From Pseudomaricurvus albidus (GTDB lineage Bacteria > Pseudomonadota > Gammaproteobacteria > Pseudomonadales > Cellvibrionaceae), in contig NZ_JAHKRS010000002.1 of assembly GCF_018863235.1 (NCBI RefSeq), forward strand, positions 186,001 through 250,000: a stretch of 64,000 nucleotides of DNA, given 5' to 3'. A program made the translations under genes and the position numbers. The notes under the pieces are model-generated. The model did not search any database and was not told the origin of the DNA. It saw nothing but the letters and a program-made list of their open reading frames with translations. How positions within the stretch are numbered: the stretch's first letter is position 1; every line of letters begins with the position of its first letter. Shown piece by piece: positions 41,530-50,474 of the stretch.

Positions 41530-41592
41530 TGTTACTCATGACATAAGTTGGTAACACTTGAAGATGTGCCACACTTGTGAACAACTGTTACC
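41530..41592 (-). promoter_or_regulatory. CbrB-like upstream activator sites
   Basis: Three half-sites: TGTTAC (41530-41535), GTAACA (41551-41556) and TGTTAC (41586-41591). The first two form TGTTAC-N15-GTAACA, about 110-140 bp upstream of the sigma-54 promoter. CbrB in Pseudomonas is reported to bind a TGTTAC...GTAACA inverted repeat; I have not verified the exact spacing. Confidence 0.6.
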
Positions 41593-41804
41593 GCGGTATA
41601 GGGGTTATCCCGCGGTTCAGCCGGTTGCCAGCTTGTTGGAAAGCTGGCCTGTAGAAAAGATCCTTGTCGCGTCATTCTGCTTATCCAGGATGACAGTAAT
41701 AAAAGTGCCACTGTGCGGGGATAAACATTGCGCACCATCATAGACAGCGCTGGCCGGTCAGAGTTCAGTAACCCGTTTGAGAAAACAATAATCGGGGCAA
41801 GGAC

Positions 41805-41836
41805 ACAAAAAAGGGCGCTAAAGAGCGCCCTTTTCT
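41805..41836 (-). terminator. Rho-independent terminator of cbrB
   Basis: AAGGGCGCT/AGCGCCCTT stem with a run of T on the minus strand, 38 bp downstream of the cbrB stop. It separates cbrB from the CrcZ-like RNA. Confidence 0.85.
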
Positions 41837-41873
41837 CGTTTGGTTCAGCAGGTATGCCAAGTCACCCGGGGGG

Positions 41874-43301
41874 TTACTTGGCACTGGATGCCGTTTTTTT
41901 GCGGGGAATGCCCAGCCGTTGACGTCTCTCCCACAAACATTTGCGGCTCACGCCCAGCTTGCGTGCCAGTTCGGTCTCGCTCATGGTGTCCTGATGTTCA
42001 AGTACGAAGCGCTGGAAGTAGTCTTCCAGAGACAGGTCTTCATTGGACTCGGGCACCGCCAGAGAGGTCGCAGCGTCACGGTCTGTGCGGGTACGTCTGA
42101 CCTGACTGGCGATTTCGTTACGGCTTTCGACATCGATTTCCACTTCCACCAGATCCAGATCAATGGCCAGCAGGTCGTGGGTAATTTCACGCTCGTCTTC
42201 ACAGAGGATGGCTGAACGCTGCATGGCGTTTTCCAGCTCACGCACGTTACCGGGCCAGGTATAGGTGGTGATGGCCTGGATGGATTCAGGACTCAGAATC
42301 AGCGTGGGCTTGCCCAGTTGTTCGCAATAGCGCTCCAGAAGGGTTTCGGCCAGGGTGATGATGTCTTTGCCGCGGTCGCGCAGTGGCGGCAGGGTGAGCT
42401 GCACGACGTTGATGCGGTAGTACAAGTCTTCCCGAAATTTGCCTTCGCGACTCAGTTTGCGCAGGTCGCGGTGGGTGGCCGCCACCAGACGGACATCCAC
42501 CTTGTGGGATTCGGTTGAGCCAATGGGGCGCACTTCGCCTTCCTGCAGTACCCGCAGCAGACGGGCCTGGGCTTCCAGCGGCAATTCGCCAATTTCATCA
42601 AGAAACAGGGTGCCACCGTCGGCAGCGGCCACCAGGCCTTCGCTTTTGCTGGCGGCGCCGGTAAACGCGCCTTTTTCGTGGCCAAAGAGTTCGGATTCGA
42701 TCAGGGTTTCCGGGATGGCGGCACAGTTCACCGAGATCATGGGCTTGCCGGCGCGCGGGCTCTCGCTGTGAATGGCGCGAGCCACCAGTTCTTTACCGGT
42801 ACCGGTCTCGCCGTGCACCAGCACAGTAGCTGGGGTCGGTGCGACCTTGTGGATGCGGTTGTAGAGGTTTTTCATCACCTGACTGGAGCCGATCATGCCG
42901 GGTATCTGATGGCTTGAGGTCTTGCTGACTTTTTTCTGCCGGGCGGCGTCGGTGGCTTTGCCGATCACCCGTTTGACGGCGATCAGCATTTCGTCGTGAT
43001 CAAAGGGTTTGGCGATATAGTCGACGGCACCCAGTCGCATGGAGTCTACGGCTGAGCGCAGGCTGGCGTAGCTGGTCATGATCAGTACCGGCACATCGCC
43101 GGCGACTTTGATCATGTCGGTGCCCGGAGCGCCCGGCAGGCGCAGGTCACTGATGATCAGGTCATATCGAGTCAGGTCGTGGCGGGTGGTGGCTTCCTTG
43201 ACGGAGGCTGCCTCGCTCACGGTGTATTTGTTGCGCTCCAGGAGCTTCCGCAGGGCGGTACGGATAATGACTTCATCTTCAACAACCAGGATGTTACTCA
43301 T
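41874..43301 (-). CDS. cbrB: Sigma-54-dependent response regulator CbrB (475 aa)
   Basis: NtrC-type activator paired with CbrA. Receiver domain from MSNILVVEDEVIIRTALRKL with the phospho-Asp in RYDLIISDLRLPG. The AAA+ domain has GETGTGKELVARAIHSESPR (Walker A) and FGHEKGAFTGAASKSEG, containing the GAFTGA loop that contacts sigma-54, and GGTLFLDEIGEL (Walker B). C-terminal Fis-type HTH: ETELARKLGVSRKCLWERRQ. ATG 43301 matches the usual start. Its targets should include the sigma-54 promoter of the CrcZ-like RNA just downstream. Confidence 0.95.
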   Translation of the reverse strand: MSNILVVEDEVIIRTALRKLLERNKYTVSEAASVKEATTRHDLTRYDLIISDLRLPGAPGTDMIKVAGDVPVLIMTSYASLRSAVDSMRLGAVDYIAKPFDHDEMLIAVKRVIGKATDAARQKKVSKTSSHQIPGMIGSSQVMKNLYNRIHKVAPTPATVLVHGETGTGKELVARAIHSESPRAGKPMISVNCAAIPETLIESELFGHEKGAFTGAASKSEGLVAAADGGTLFLDEIGELPLEAQARLLRVLQEGEVRPIGSTESHKVDVRLVAATHRDLRKLSREGKFREDLYYRINVVQLTLPPLRDRGKDIITLAETLLERYCEQLGKPTLILSPESIQAITTYTWPGNVRELENAMQRSAILCEDEREITHDLLAIDLDLVEVEIDVESRNEIASQVRRTRTDRDAATSLAVPESNEDLSLEDYFQRFVLEHQDTMSETELARKLGVSRKCLWERRQRLGIPRKKTASSAK

Positions 43302-43357
43302 AGGCGCATTGTTACCCAATTTGTTACTAGAATGACCACAGGCTGCCTAGTGTTACC

Positions 43358-46321
43358 TTACTCGCCTTGAGTTTCAAGTTGCCGTGGTAATTTTATGCGA
43401 ATTTGTGTGCCATTCAGTTGCCCGGGCACCGGGCTGATCAATTCCAGCTGGCCCTCGTGTTCCTCGACGATGCTGTAGACCATGGCCAGTCCAAGTCCGG
43501 TACCCTCGCCGGGTTCCTTGCTGGTAAAGAATGGCTCCAGCACCCGTGCCTGGTGCTCCGGCGGGATGCCGCTGCCTTCATCGGTGACCGTAAAGATCAC
43601 CACATCGCCCTGCAGCTCGCCTTCAATGCGGATTTCGCTGTCCTGAGGACTGGCGTCGCGGGCGTTTGACAGCAAGTTAATGAAAACCTGTATCAGGCGC
43701 TGTGAGTCCGCTCGCAAATTCAGGTCGTCAGGTAACAGATTGGTAAACTGCACCTGTGTCTTTTCTTTCTGCAGTGACAACAGCTGGATCGCTTCCTCGG
43801 CGCAATCGCGCAGGCTGACGTCCATAAACTCGGCTTTTTCCTGCTGGCCGGTATGGGAGAAGCTCACCAGCGACTGGACGATTCGGCTCACCCGATTGGT
43901 CTGGCTGAGAATCTGCTCGGCCGTTTCCAGTGCGGCCTCGGGGTCATCGGTTTCGTATTTCAGGTTCTGGGCCAGGCAGGCGATACCGGTAATCGGGTTG
44001 CCGATTTCATGGGCGACCCCGGCAGCCAGTCGACCCACGGATGCCAGTCGCTCACTGTGAACCAATTCCTGCTCCAGCAATTGGGTTTCGGTCATGTCTT
44101 CCAGCAGGATCACCTGACCGTCTGCAATATTGGCGACGGGGCCGGCAATGGTGGCCTTGTGCAGGCTGATCCAGTGGGGGCCATCATCCAGATTCAGTTG
44201 CTGCTTGTGCAGGTGCAGAATCGGACTGGCGGAAAAGCCCTTGAGCACTTCGCGCCAAGGGGTTTGCAGATCTTCCAGTTGCGAGCCTGCCACTGATTCT
44301 GCCGAGATGCCGGTGAGCTGTTGCATGGCGTGGTTCCACATCAGGATTTCCATATCCTGCCCCAGTGAGCAGGCCGCCATCGGCAATTCTTCCAGTGTAT
44401 TGCGGTGGTAGAGGCGCAGGTTGTTCAGTTCTGCCGCCAGACCGGTGAGGTGGCTGCGGTACTGGGTCAGGCGGCTTTCAATCAGGTTGATGTCCGCAGT
44501 GCCTTTGGCCTCCGGCAGGTGGTAGTGAATGTTGCGGTTGAGAATGTCCGCGGCCATGGCGGTGCCCATCAGCCCGGAGAGGTTGGCCTCGAGCTTGTTG
44601 CGAAGGCGGCGCAGGGCATAGGGCCGGCGGTCGTGAACGCTGATGTTCAGCTCATCCATGGCTTTTTTCACTTCCTTGCGCGCGGTGGTTTTCCCCAGGC
44701 TGCTGGAGAGGCGCTCGGTGAATTCGCCGGCGGAGTGAACGTCGAGAATCATTCGCAGTGGATGGCTGAGTTCGTCCTCGGCGCAGAGCTCGGCACTGTA
44801 GTGTTCTTCAACGCTGGGTTTGATGATCAGCGAGAGAAACACAAAGGCACTGACGTTCAGACCCAGTGAAATCAGGGTGATGTTGCTCCAGTGTTCAATG
44901 CCCAGTGGCAGGATGTATTCCGTGCCCGGAATCGGCAGATGGTTGATGCCGGTCAGCGCGGGCACAAACAGCGCTACCAGCCACACCAGACTGCCCAGAC
45001 TCAGGCCGGTGAGAAACCCGCGGCTGTTGGCCGTGGGCCAGTAGGCCACGGCAAAGATACCGGGCAGGAATTGCAGGGTTTCAATAAAGGCCATCAGCGC
45101 GAGGTGGGTCAGACTGAGGTGGTTATTGAGGATCTGGTAAAAGGCATAGCCCAGCGCAAACACGGTAAAAATGATGATCCGCCGCAGCCACAACAGTTGC
45201 CGGTAGAGATTCTCACCGCGCTCCAGGCGAGTGGCGGGCAGAATCCACTGGTTGAGTAGCATGGTGCTGAGCGCCAGACCCAGCGAGATCATCGCGCCGG
45301 TAGCGGCTGACAAGCCGCCGAGGAACGCCAGAATCGTCAAGGATGGGGACTCTGCGGCCATGGGAATGCCGAGGGTGAAGTACTGTGCGGGCAGCGGCAC
45401 ACCCAGTTCAAAACCGGCCCAAAGGATGGGGAAAATGGGCAGTGCCATCAGCAGCAAGAACAGCGGAAAGGCCCAGCTCAGGGTCGAGGTGGTCTGGTGC
45501 AAAGGACTTTCCACCACACTCATATGGAAAATATGTGGCATGGCAACGGCGGTCGCCAGAAACACCAGCAGCAGGGTGTGCGAGGAGGAATCCTTGATCG
45601 GGGAATGCAGCAGCTCGAGATTCTCCGGATAGTCGAACAGCCATTGATCCAGACCGTCCATACCACCAAACACACCGTAGACGGCAAACAGGCCAATGGC
45701 ACAGAAGGCGATGACTTTCACCAGAGTCTCAAACGCCATGGCGACGATCAGGCCGGGGTGATTCTCGCGGTTGGAGCCAAACAGAATGGTAAAGATCACC
45801 AGCACAATGCAGTAGGCCAGTGCCATCACTTCGCGGAAGCTCCAGTTGCTCAGCAGGGCTGGCAGTGGTTCTGAGTTGCGAAAGGTCAGAATTTGCAGGG
45901 TGTCTGCAATGGCCTGAATCTGCAGCGCCAGAAGGGGCAGTGAGGCCAAAAGCATACAGGCGGTGGTCATCACCCCGACCGCCTGACTGTGGTAGCGAAA
46001 CACCAGCAGGTCCGCCAGGCTGCTGATTTGGAAGCGCCGCGCCAGCTGCGCCAGCGGAGCGATAGCCACAGGGGCGAACAGGAACAGGGCGCCGGTGCCC
46101 AGATAATAGGCGAGCGCACCGTATCCAAACTGGAAGGCCAGATCGATCACCCCGTAGTAGGCCCAGGCACTGGCAAAGATACCCAGCGCCAAAATATAAA
46201 TAATCGGATGGCGTACAATCTTTTGCGGAATAAGGCCTTTGTCTGCGCTGAACGCGATGCCAAACAGCACCACCAGATAGGCAATACTGATCAGGGCAAT
46301 TTCAAAAATATCAAAGGTCAT
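43358..46321 (-). CDS. cbrA: Sensor kinase CbrA with SLC5 transporter domain (987 aa)
   Basis: Hybrid of a Na+/solute symporter (SLC5/PutP-like, about residues 1-520, roughly 13 helices) and a histidine kinase. PAS-like segment EELPMAACSLGQDMEILMWN; HisKA box RLAAGVAHEIGNPITGIACL; N box VFINLLSNARDAS; G boxes DEGSGIPPEHQARVLEPFF and GEGTGLGLAMVYSIVEEHEG. The length is close to Pseudomonas CbrA. In Pseudomonas it transports histidine and governs C/N balance through CbrB and CrcZ. It overlaps the small cbrX gene by 11 nt. Confidence 0.95.
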   Translation of the reverse strand: MTFDIFEIALISIAYLVVLFGIAFSADKGLIPQKIVRHPIIYILALGIFASAWAYYGVIDLAFQFGYGALAYYLGTGALFLFAPVAIAPLAQLARRFQISSLADLLVFRYHSQAVGVMTTACMLLASLPLLALQIQAIADTLQILTFRNSEPLPALLSNWSFREVMALAYCIVLVIFTILFGSNRENHPGLIVAMAFETLVKVIAFCAIGLFAVYGVFGGMDGLDQWLFDYPENLELLHSPIKDSSSHTLLLVFLATAVAMPHIFHMSVVESPLHQTTSTLSWAFPLFLLLMALPIFPILWAGFELGVPLPAQYFTLGIPMAAESPSLTILAFLGGLSAATGAMISLGLALSTMLLNQWILPATRLERGENLYRQLLWLRRIIIFTVFALGYAFYQILNNHLSLTHLALMAFIETLQFLPGIFAVAYWPTANSRGFLTGLSLGSLVWLVALFVPALTGINHLPIPGTEYILPLGIEHWSNITLISLGLNVSAFVFLSLIIKPSVEEHYSAELCAEDELSHPLRMILDVHSAGEFTERLSSSLGKTTARKEVKKAMDELNISVHDRRPYALRRLRNKLEANLSGLMGTAMAADILNRNIHYHLPEAKGTADINLIESRLTQYRSHLTGLAAELNNLRLYHRNTLEELPMAACSLGQDMEILMWNHAMQQLTGISAESVAGSQLEDLQTPWREVLKGFSASPILHLHKQQLNLDDGPHWISLHKATIAGPVANIADGQVILLEDMTETQLLEQELVHSERLASVGRLAAGVAHEIGNPITGIACLAQNLKYETDDPEAALETAEQILSQTNRVSRIVQSLVSFSHTGQQEKAEFMDVSLRDCAEEAIQLLSLQKEKTQVQFTNLLPDDLNLRADSQRLIQVFINLLSNARDASPQDSEIRIEGELQGDVVIFTVTDEGSGIPPEHQARVLEPFFTSKEPGEGTGLGLAMVYSIVEEHEGQLELISPVPGQLNGTQIRIKLPRQLETQGE

Positions 46322-46487
46322 TGGTGTGCTTTCGTTTGTGGAAAATGTAGGCGGCCACAATCAGCATCACCCAGATAATGTAGGGACGGTACCAGGCGCC
46401 TTCGGGGTTGATCATCCAGGTGAACAAGGTCGGCGAAAAGATGTACGCAATCAGGAGAAACAGAACCAGCAATCGTTGATTGTGCAT
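46311..46487 (-). CDS. cbrX: Small two-helix membrane protein, CbrX-like (58 aa)
   Basis: A short gene overlooked by length filters. From ATG 46487 it reads MHNQRLLVLFLLIAYIFSPT, LFTWMINPEGAWYRPYIIWV, then MLIVAAYIFHKRKHTNDL and a TGA that overlaps the cbrA start by 11 nt. Two hydrophobic helices and a basic C-terminus are seen. Pseudomonas has an equivalent small ORF (cbrX) overlapping cbrA and needed for its translation. The same coupling is likely here. Confidence 0.82.
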   Translation of the reverse strand: MHNQRLLVLFLLIAYIFSPTLFTWMINPEGAWYRPYIIWVMLIVAAYIFHKRKHTNDL

Positions 46488-46663
46488 AAGCTAAAACGTT
46501 CACCCTAGTGATGGCTTGGGCCGCGATGGCGGAGCGGGTATTGGGTTGCAGGCCGGCGTCACGTGCGTATGTTATTTGTCTGTATGTTTTTGGCGAGAGC
46601 GCAGGCAGGGCAATTATGGCAAGGCTGCCGGGTACAGGCAATGAAAGATCATCCCTGGTGGCC

Positions 46664-47593
46664 TTACTGGGGGATAACCATCCCGCCGGGGACTCGGCTG
46701 GGGTCCCAGTGCTCGATGCCCCATTGCAGCAATTCTTCGCAATTGTTATCCCGCTTCTGGGGGGGATTCAGGCCCAGCCGTTGCAGCGCCAACAGCAGGT
46801 TGTCCGCGGCCCGTTCCGGTTTGAGCGGTTCGGCAAAGGTCTGTTTGCTCAGCTTCTGGCCCTTGCCGTTGACGATCACCGGCAGGTGCGCCATGTGCGG
46901 CGGTTGATGGCCGAGGCGCTCAAACAGATAGCGCTGACGGCCACTGGAGTCGAGCAGGTCACTGCCGCGCAGGATGTGGGTGATACCCTGGGCAATGTCG
47001 TCGACCACAACCGCCAGCTGGTAGGCAAACAGTCCGTCTTTGCGCAGGATCACAAAGTCCCCCACAGTTTTTGCCAGATCCTCCCGCTGTGGTCCCTGAA
47101 ACCCGTCCACAAAACAGATTGGGTTTGCCGGAGACTCGGGGATTTGTACGCGGATGGCGTAGGGGGGGCGCTGGGGTGGATGCCGGCGGCAGTGACCATC
47201 GTAAGCGGGCGCCTGGGGCAGGGATTTGAGTCGCTGGCGGGTGCAGTTGCAGGGATAGGTCAGCCCTTGCTGGCCCAGTTGTTCCAGCGCTTCCTGATAC
47301 GCTGCCTGACGCTGGCTCTGGTACATTACAGCGCCGTCCCAGTGCAGCTCGTGGGCTTGCAGGCAGCGGAGGATGCTGTCGGCAGCTCCGGCCTGTTCGC
47401 GGGGAGGGTCCAGATCCTCCATGCGCACCAGCCACTGCCCCTGATGTCTGCGGGCATCCAGATAGGAAGCCACGGCGGTCAGCAGTGAGCCCTCATGCAG
47501 TTCACCGGTGGGGGATGGAGCAAAGCGACCAACGTAACCGTTGTTTGGGGGGGAGGTATCTGGAGGCATATGAGAGGTACAATTCGCAGACAT
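46664..47593 (-). CDS. gluQ: Glutamyl-Q tRNA(Asp) synthetase (309 aa)
   Basis: Attaches glutamate to queuosine in tRNA-Asp. GluRS-like catalytic core without the anticodon domain: YVGRFAPSPTGELHEGSLLT, LVRMEDLDPPREQ and a modified KMSKS-type loop GQKLSKQTFAEPL. Zinc ligands are in YPCNCTRQRL and DGHCRRH. ATG 47593 directly abuts the terminator between dksA and gluQ; ATG 47569 (MPPDTSPPN) is an alternative that clears it. Confidence 0.94.
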   Translation of the reverse strand: MSANCTSHMPPDTSPPNNGYVGRFAPSPTGELHEGSLLTAVASYLDARRHQGQWLVRMEDLDPPREQAGAADSILRCLQAHELHWDGAVMYQSQRQAAYQEALEQLGQQGLTYPCNCTRQRLKSLPQAPAYDGHCRRHPPQRPPYAIRVQIPESPANPICFVDGFQGPQREDLAKTVGDFVILRKDGLFAYQLAVVVDDIAQGITHILRGSDLLDSSGRQRYLFERLGHQPPHMAHLPVIVNGKGQKLSKQTFAEPLKPERAADNLLLALQRLGLNPPQKRDNNCEELLQWGIEHWDPSRVPGGMVIPQ

Positions 47594-47622
47594 AAAAAAG
47601 GCGCCAAAAGCGCCTTTTTTTC
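47594..47622 (-). terminator. Terminator between dksA and gluQ
   Basis: GGCGC-CAAAA-GCGCC stem flanked by A6 and T8, so it functions as a terminator on the minus strand after dksA. It touches the proposed gluQ start codon. A dksA-gluQ terminator limiting gluQ expression is known from Shigella/E. coli. Confidence 0.85.
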
Positions 47623-47633
47623 ATCTCGCGGGA

Positions 47634-48077
47634 TTAGCCGCCGACTTGTTTTTCCTTGATCTCATCAAGGGTTTTGCAGTCGATACACTGGGTTGCAGTG
47701 GGGCGAGCTTCCAGGCGTCGGATGCCGATTTCTACGCCACAGGTATCGCAATAGCCATACTCGTCATCGTCGATCAGCTGCATGGTACTGTCGATTTTCT
47801 TGATCAGTTTGCGCTCGCGATCACGGGTTCTCAGCTCCAGGCTGAATTCCTCTTCCTGGCTGGCCCGATCGGCCGGGTCGGGAAAGTTCGCCGCTTCGTC
47901 TTTCATATGAGACACGGTGCGGTCGACTTCTTCCATTAACTCGGTTTTCCATGTTTGCAACAATCCCCGGAAGTGCGCCTTCTGGGCATCGTTCATGTAC
48001 TCCTCACCTTTTTTCTCTTTGTAAGGGGTGAACCCTCTCAGAGTAATGCTTTCGGTGGTTTTAGAGCTCTTAGGCAT
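47634..48077 (-). CDS. dksA: RNA polymerase-binding transcription factor DksA (147 aa)
   Basis: Works with ppGpp in the stringent response by entering the RNA polymerase secondary channel. ESITLRGFTPYKEKKGEEYM, then NDAQKAHFRGLLQTWKTELM begins the coiled coil; the tip region DPADRASQEEEFSLELRTRD contains the acidic DxxDxA tip. The zinc finger is YCDTCGVEIGIRRLEARPTA, then TQCIDC. I use ATG 48077 (MPKSSKTTES); longer readings add a non-conserved extension. Confidence 0.96.
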   Translation of the reverse strand: MPKSSKTTESITLRGFTPYKEKKGEEYMNDAQKAHFRGLLQTWKTELMEEVDRTVSHMKDEAANFPDPADRASQEEEFSLELRTRDRERKLIKKIDSTMQLIDDDEYGYCDTCGVEIGIRRLEARPTATQCIDCKTLDEIKEKQVGG

Positions 48078-48396
48078 CGTTTGTGCGCCTCGTGGTAACG
48101 TCCAATTATTTTTACTTGGGTTATGGAACCCAGATCCGATGGCCATTCCAGCCAGACCGAGCAAGCTAGCAGATATCCACAAAGCTCGCCAGCGGTTTTT
48201 TAGCGCTTGGGGACCTTTATAAGGCTCACTTGATCGGGCGCGGATACTGCTACTCCCGGGAGGTCCTGTCAACTTCATTTTCATGGCAAGGCGGCCTTCT
48301 TGTCATTTGAATCATCCGAATTGCAGTTTCCCGGTCAATCCATACACTGTGGGCCAGAAAATAGTGTCTCAAGTATCATTTCCGGGAGAATTCACC
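48078..48396. other. Divergent dksA/sfsA intergenic region (319 bp)
   Basis: Contains both promoters. AATTATTTTTACTTGGGTTATGG near 48103 may be the dksA promoter area, and a TTTCCGGGAGAA ribosome-binding site at 48380-48391 precedes sfsA. No other structure recognised. Confidence 0.4.
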
Positions 48397-49107
48397 ATGC
48401 AGTGTCAGCCCAAACTGGAGCAGGGAACCCTGCTGAAGCGCTATAAACGCTTTCTGGCGGATGTGCGTCTGGCGGATGGCAGCGAAATCACGATCCACTG
48501 CCCCAACACCGGTTCCATGAGGGCGTGTCTGGCGGAGGGCAGCCCCTGCTGGTTCTCCACATCCGATAACCCCAAGCGCAAGTACCCCAATACCTGGGAG
48601 ATCGCCACTACGCCCGCGGGGCATCTGGCGGGTGTGAATACCGGGCGAGCCAATGCCCTGGTGGCAGAGGCCATCGAACAGGGCGTCATTGCGGAGTTGC
48701 AGGGCTACCCGCAGCTGAAAACTGAAGTGCGCTACGGCGAAGAGCGCAGCCGCATTGATATTTTTCTGTCGGGACGGGAGGGTGAGCCCGACTGCTACGT
48801 AGAGGTGAAGAACGTCACGCTATGGGAAGAGGGGGGACAGGGACTGTTTCCGGATTCAGTGAGTACCCGCGGCACCAAGCATTTGCGGGAACTGGCGTTG
48901 ATGGTAGAGCAGGGGCAGCGCGCGGTGCTGCTGTTCTGTGTCCAGCACAGCGGTATTGAAACAGTGTCGCCAGCCGTGGAAATCGATCCGGAGTACGCCA
49001 ATACCCTGCGAGAAGTGGCGGCCAAGGGTGTGGAAGTTTATGCCTATCAGGCGGATTTGAGCGCCGAGGAAATCGTTCTGCGTCGCCCTTTGCCGGTGGT
49101 GATCTGA
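48397..49107 (+). CDS. sfsA: Sugar fermentation stimulation protein SfsA (236 aa)
   Basis: Conserved nuclease-fold DNA-binding protein; role in maltose metabolism inferred in E. coli. Diagnostic stretches: LKRYKRFLADVRLADGSEIT, IHCPNTGSMRACLAEGSPCW, KYPNTWEIATTPAGHLAGVN, YVEVKNVTLWEEGGQGLFPD and SVSTRGTKHLREL. ATG 48397 has GGGAGAA upstream. It is divergent from dksA, as in Pseudomonas. Confidence 0.95.
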   Translation: MQCQPKLEQGTLLKRYKRFLADVRLADGSEITIHCPNTGSMRACLAEGSPCWFSTSDNPKRKYPNTWEIATTPAGHLAGVNTGRANALVAEAIEQGVIAELQGYPQLKTEVRYGEERSRIDIFLSGREGEPDCYVEVKNVTLWEEGGQGLFPDSVSTRGTKHLRELALMVEQGQRAVLLFCVQHSGIETVSPAVEIDPEYANTLREVAAKGVEVYAYQADLSAEEIVLRRPLPVVI

Positions 49108-49124
49108 GACCAGTTGGCCTCAGT

Positions 49125-49442
49125 CTAGACGTCGACCCACACCTGACCGTCCCGGATGTCTACCTTCAGTGCCTCCAGAGACTGGCCACTGCAGGGGCCG
49201 GAAACACAGAAGCCTTCCTGAATGGTAAACAGGGCTCCGTGGGTCGAGCATTGAATCAGTTCCCCTTCCAGATCGAGAAACCGATCCGCCTGCCACTCCA
49301 GCTGGATCCCCAAATGGGGGCAGCTGTTGCGGTAGGCGTAGACCTTGTCGTTCTGGCGAACCACAAAGATGGACTCTTCATCGAAGGAAAAGCCCTTGCT
49401 GTAGTAGTTGGTCAGCTCTTCCAGAGCGCACAGGAAAATCAC
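49125..49442 (-). CDS. Rieske 2Fe-2S ferredoxin-like protein (105 aa)
   Basis: Small soluble Rieske protein. Cluster ligands: YRNSCPHLGIQLEW (CxH) and IQCSTHGALFTIQEGFCVSG (CxxH), with GPCSGQSLEALKVDIRDGQV at the end, typical of nitrite-reductase small subunit-like and standalone Rieske proteins. It begins 3 bp after the htpX stop and is probably co-transcribed with it. Redox partner unknown. Confidence 0.9.
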   Translation of the reverse strand: MIFLCALEELTNYYSKGFSFDEESIFVVRQNDKVYAYRNSCPHLGIQLEWQADRFLDLEGELIQCSTHGALFTIQEGFCVSGPCSGQSLEALKVDIRDGQVWVDV

Positions 49443-49444
49443 CC

Positions 49445-50335
49445 TTATGCCGCTTGAAGAGCCGCGATGCGCTCAGGCAGAGGTGGGTGGCTGGAGAACA
49501 GCTTGGACATCTGCTGTTTAAAGCCGCCGCTGATGCCAAAGGCGTAGATGCTGTCCGGCATGGAACTGGGCACCTGGGCTTCGACTTCCATCTGCAGGCG
49601 ACGCAGGGCATTGATCATGGCGTCGCGACCGGCCAGATTGGCTCCGGCTTCATCGGCGCGGAATTCACGGTAGCGGGAAAACTTCATGACGATGATGGAC
49701 GCCAGAACCGCCAGAATCATTTCGGAGACAAAGGTCACAATATAGAAGGCGATGCCGTGGCCCTCTTCATTCTTGAATACCACCCGATCCACCGTATGGC
49801 CGATGATGCGGGCAAAGAACATCACAAACGTGTTGATCACCCCCTGAATCAGCGACAGGGTCACCATATCGCCGTTGGCGACGTGGCCAATCTCGTGAGC
49901 CAGCACCGCCCTCACTTCATCGCGATTGAATCGTTGCATCAGACCGGCACTCACAGCCACCAGAGCTTTATTGCGGCTCCAGCCGGTGGCAAAGGCGTTG
50001 GATTCCTGTGCCGGGAAAATACCCACTTCAGGCATTTTGATGCCGGCTTTCTCAGACAGTTCGGCCACGGTTTGCATCAACCAGGCTTCTTCCGGGGTTT
50101 GTGGGCGCTCAATGACCTGAGTCCGGGTACTCATTTTGGCCATAAACTTGGACAAAAACAGTGAGATCAGCGAACCGCTGAAACCAAACACCGCACAAAA
50201 CACCAACAGGTTGGTGAGGTTGAGACCTCCGCCGGTGCTTTCCAGATAGGAGCCGACCCCCAGAAGATTCAGGGTGATACTGGCAACAAAGATAACCGCA
50301 AGGTTTGTCAGTAAAAATAAACCAATCCGCAACAC
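49445..50335 (-). CDS. htpX: Membrane zinc protease HtpX (296 aa)
   Basis: Inner membrane quality-control metalloprotease of the M48 family. Start at GTG 50335 ([20 protein letters not shown]), preceded by GGAGTATCATCT; this matches the normal length of about 293 residues. Zinc site [20 protein letters not shown] (HEIGH) and third ligand in [32 protein letters not shown] is also characteristic. C-terminal [15 protein letters not shown]. Upstream on the same strand ends the Fur-controlled RNA gene, with its terminator in between. Confidence 0.95.
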   Translation of the reverse strand: MLRIGLFLLTNLAVIFVASITLNLLGVGSYLESTGGGLNLTNLLVFCAVFGFSGSLISLFLSKFMAKMSTRTQVIERPQTPEEAWLMQTVAELSEKAGIKMPEVGIFPAQESNAFATGWSRNKALVAVSAGLMQRFNRDEVRAVLAHEIGHVANGDMVTLSLIQGVINTFVMFFARIIGHTVDRVVFKNEEGHGIAFYIVTFVSEMILAVLASIIVMKFSRYREFRADEAGANLAGRDAMINALRRLQMEVEAQVPSSMPDSIYAFGISGGFKQQMSKLFSSHPPLPERIAALQAA

Positions 50336-50447
50336 AGATGATACTCCGGTAATAAAGGGAAATAACTGCCCTTTAAGATCTGTGCCAGGGCCGAAAAAAT
50401 CAATGGAGTGATGCCTTCCGCAGAGGTAAAGAAGTGAAAATTCAGTC

Positions 50448-50474
50448 AAAAAAAAGGCCACCCAGTGGGTGGCC
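50448..50474 (-). terminator. Rho-independent terminator of the Fur-controlled RNA
   Basis: Perfect 8-bp GC-rich stem GGCCACCC/GGGTGGCC with a 3-nt loop and a T8 tract on the minus strand. Confidence 0.92.

Noticed and set aside
41313-41546. Plus-strand frame of 77 codons through the T-rich region between pcnB and cbrB
   Set aside because: It is translated from low-complexity T-rich DNA (Leu/Phe run) and has no ribosome-binding site. The minus-strand RNA reading explains the composition, promoter and terminator.
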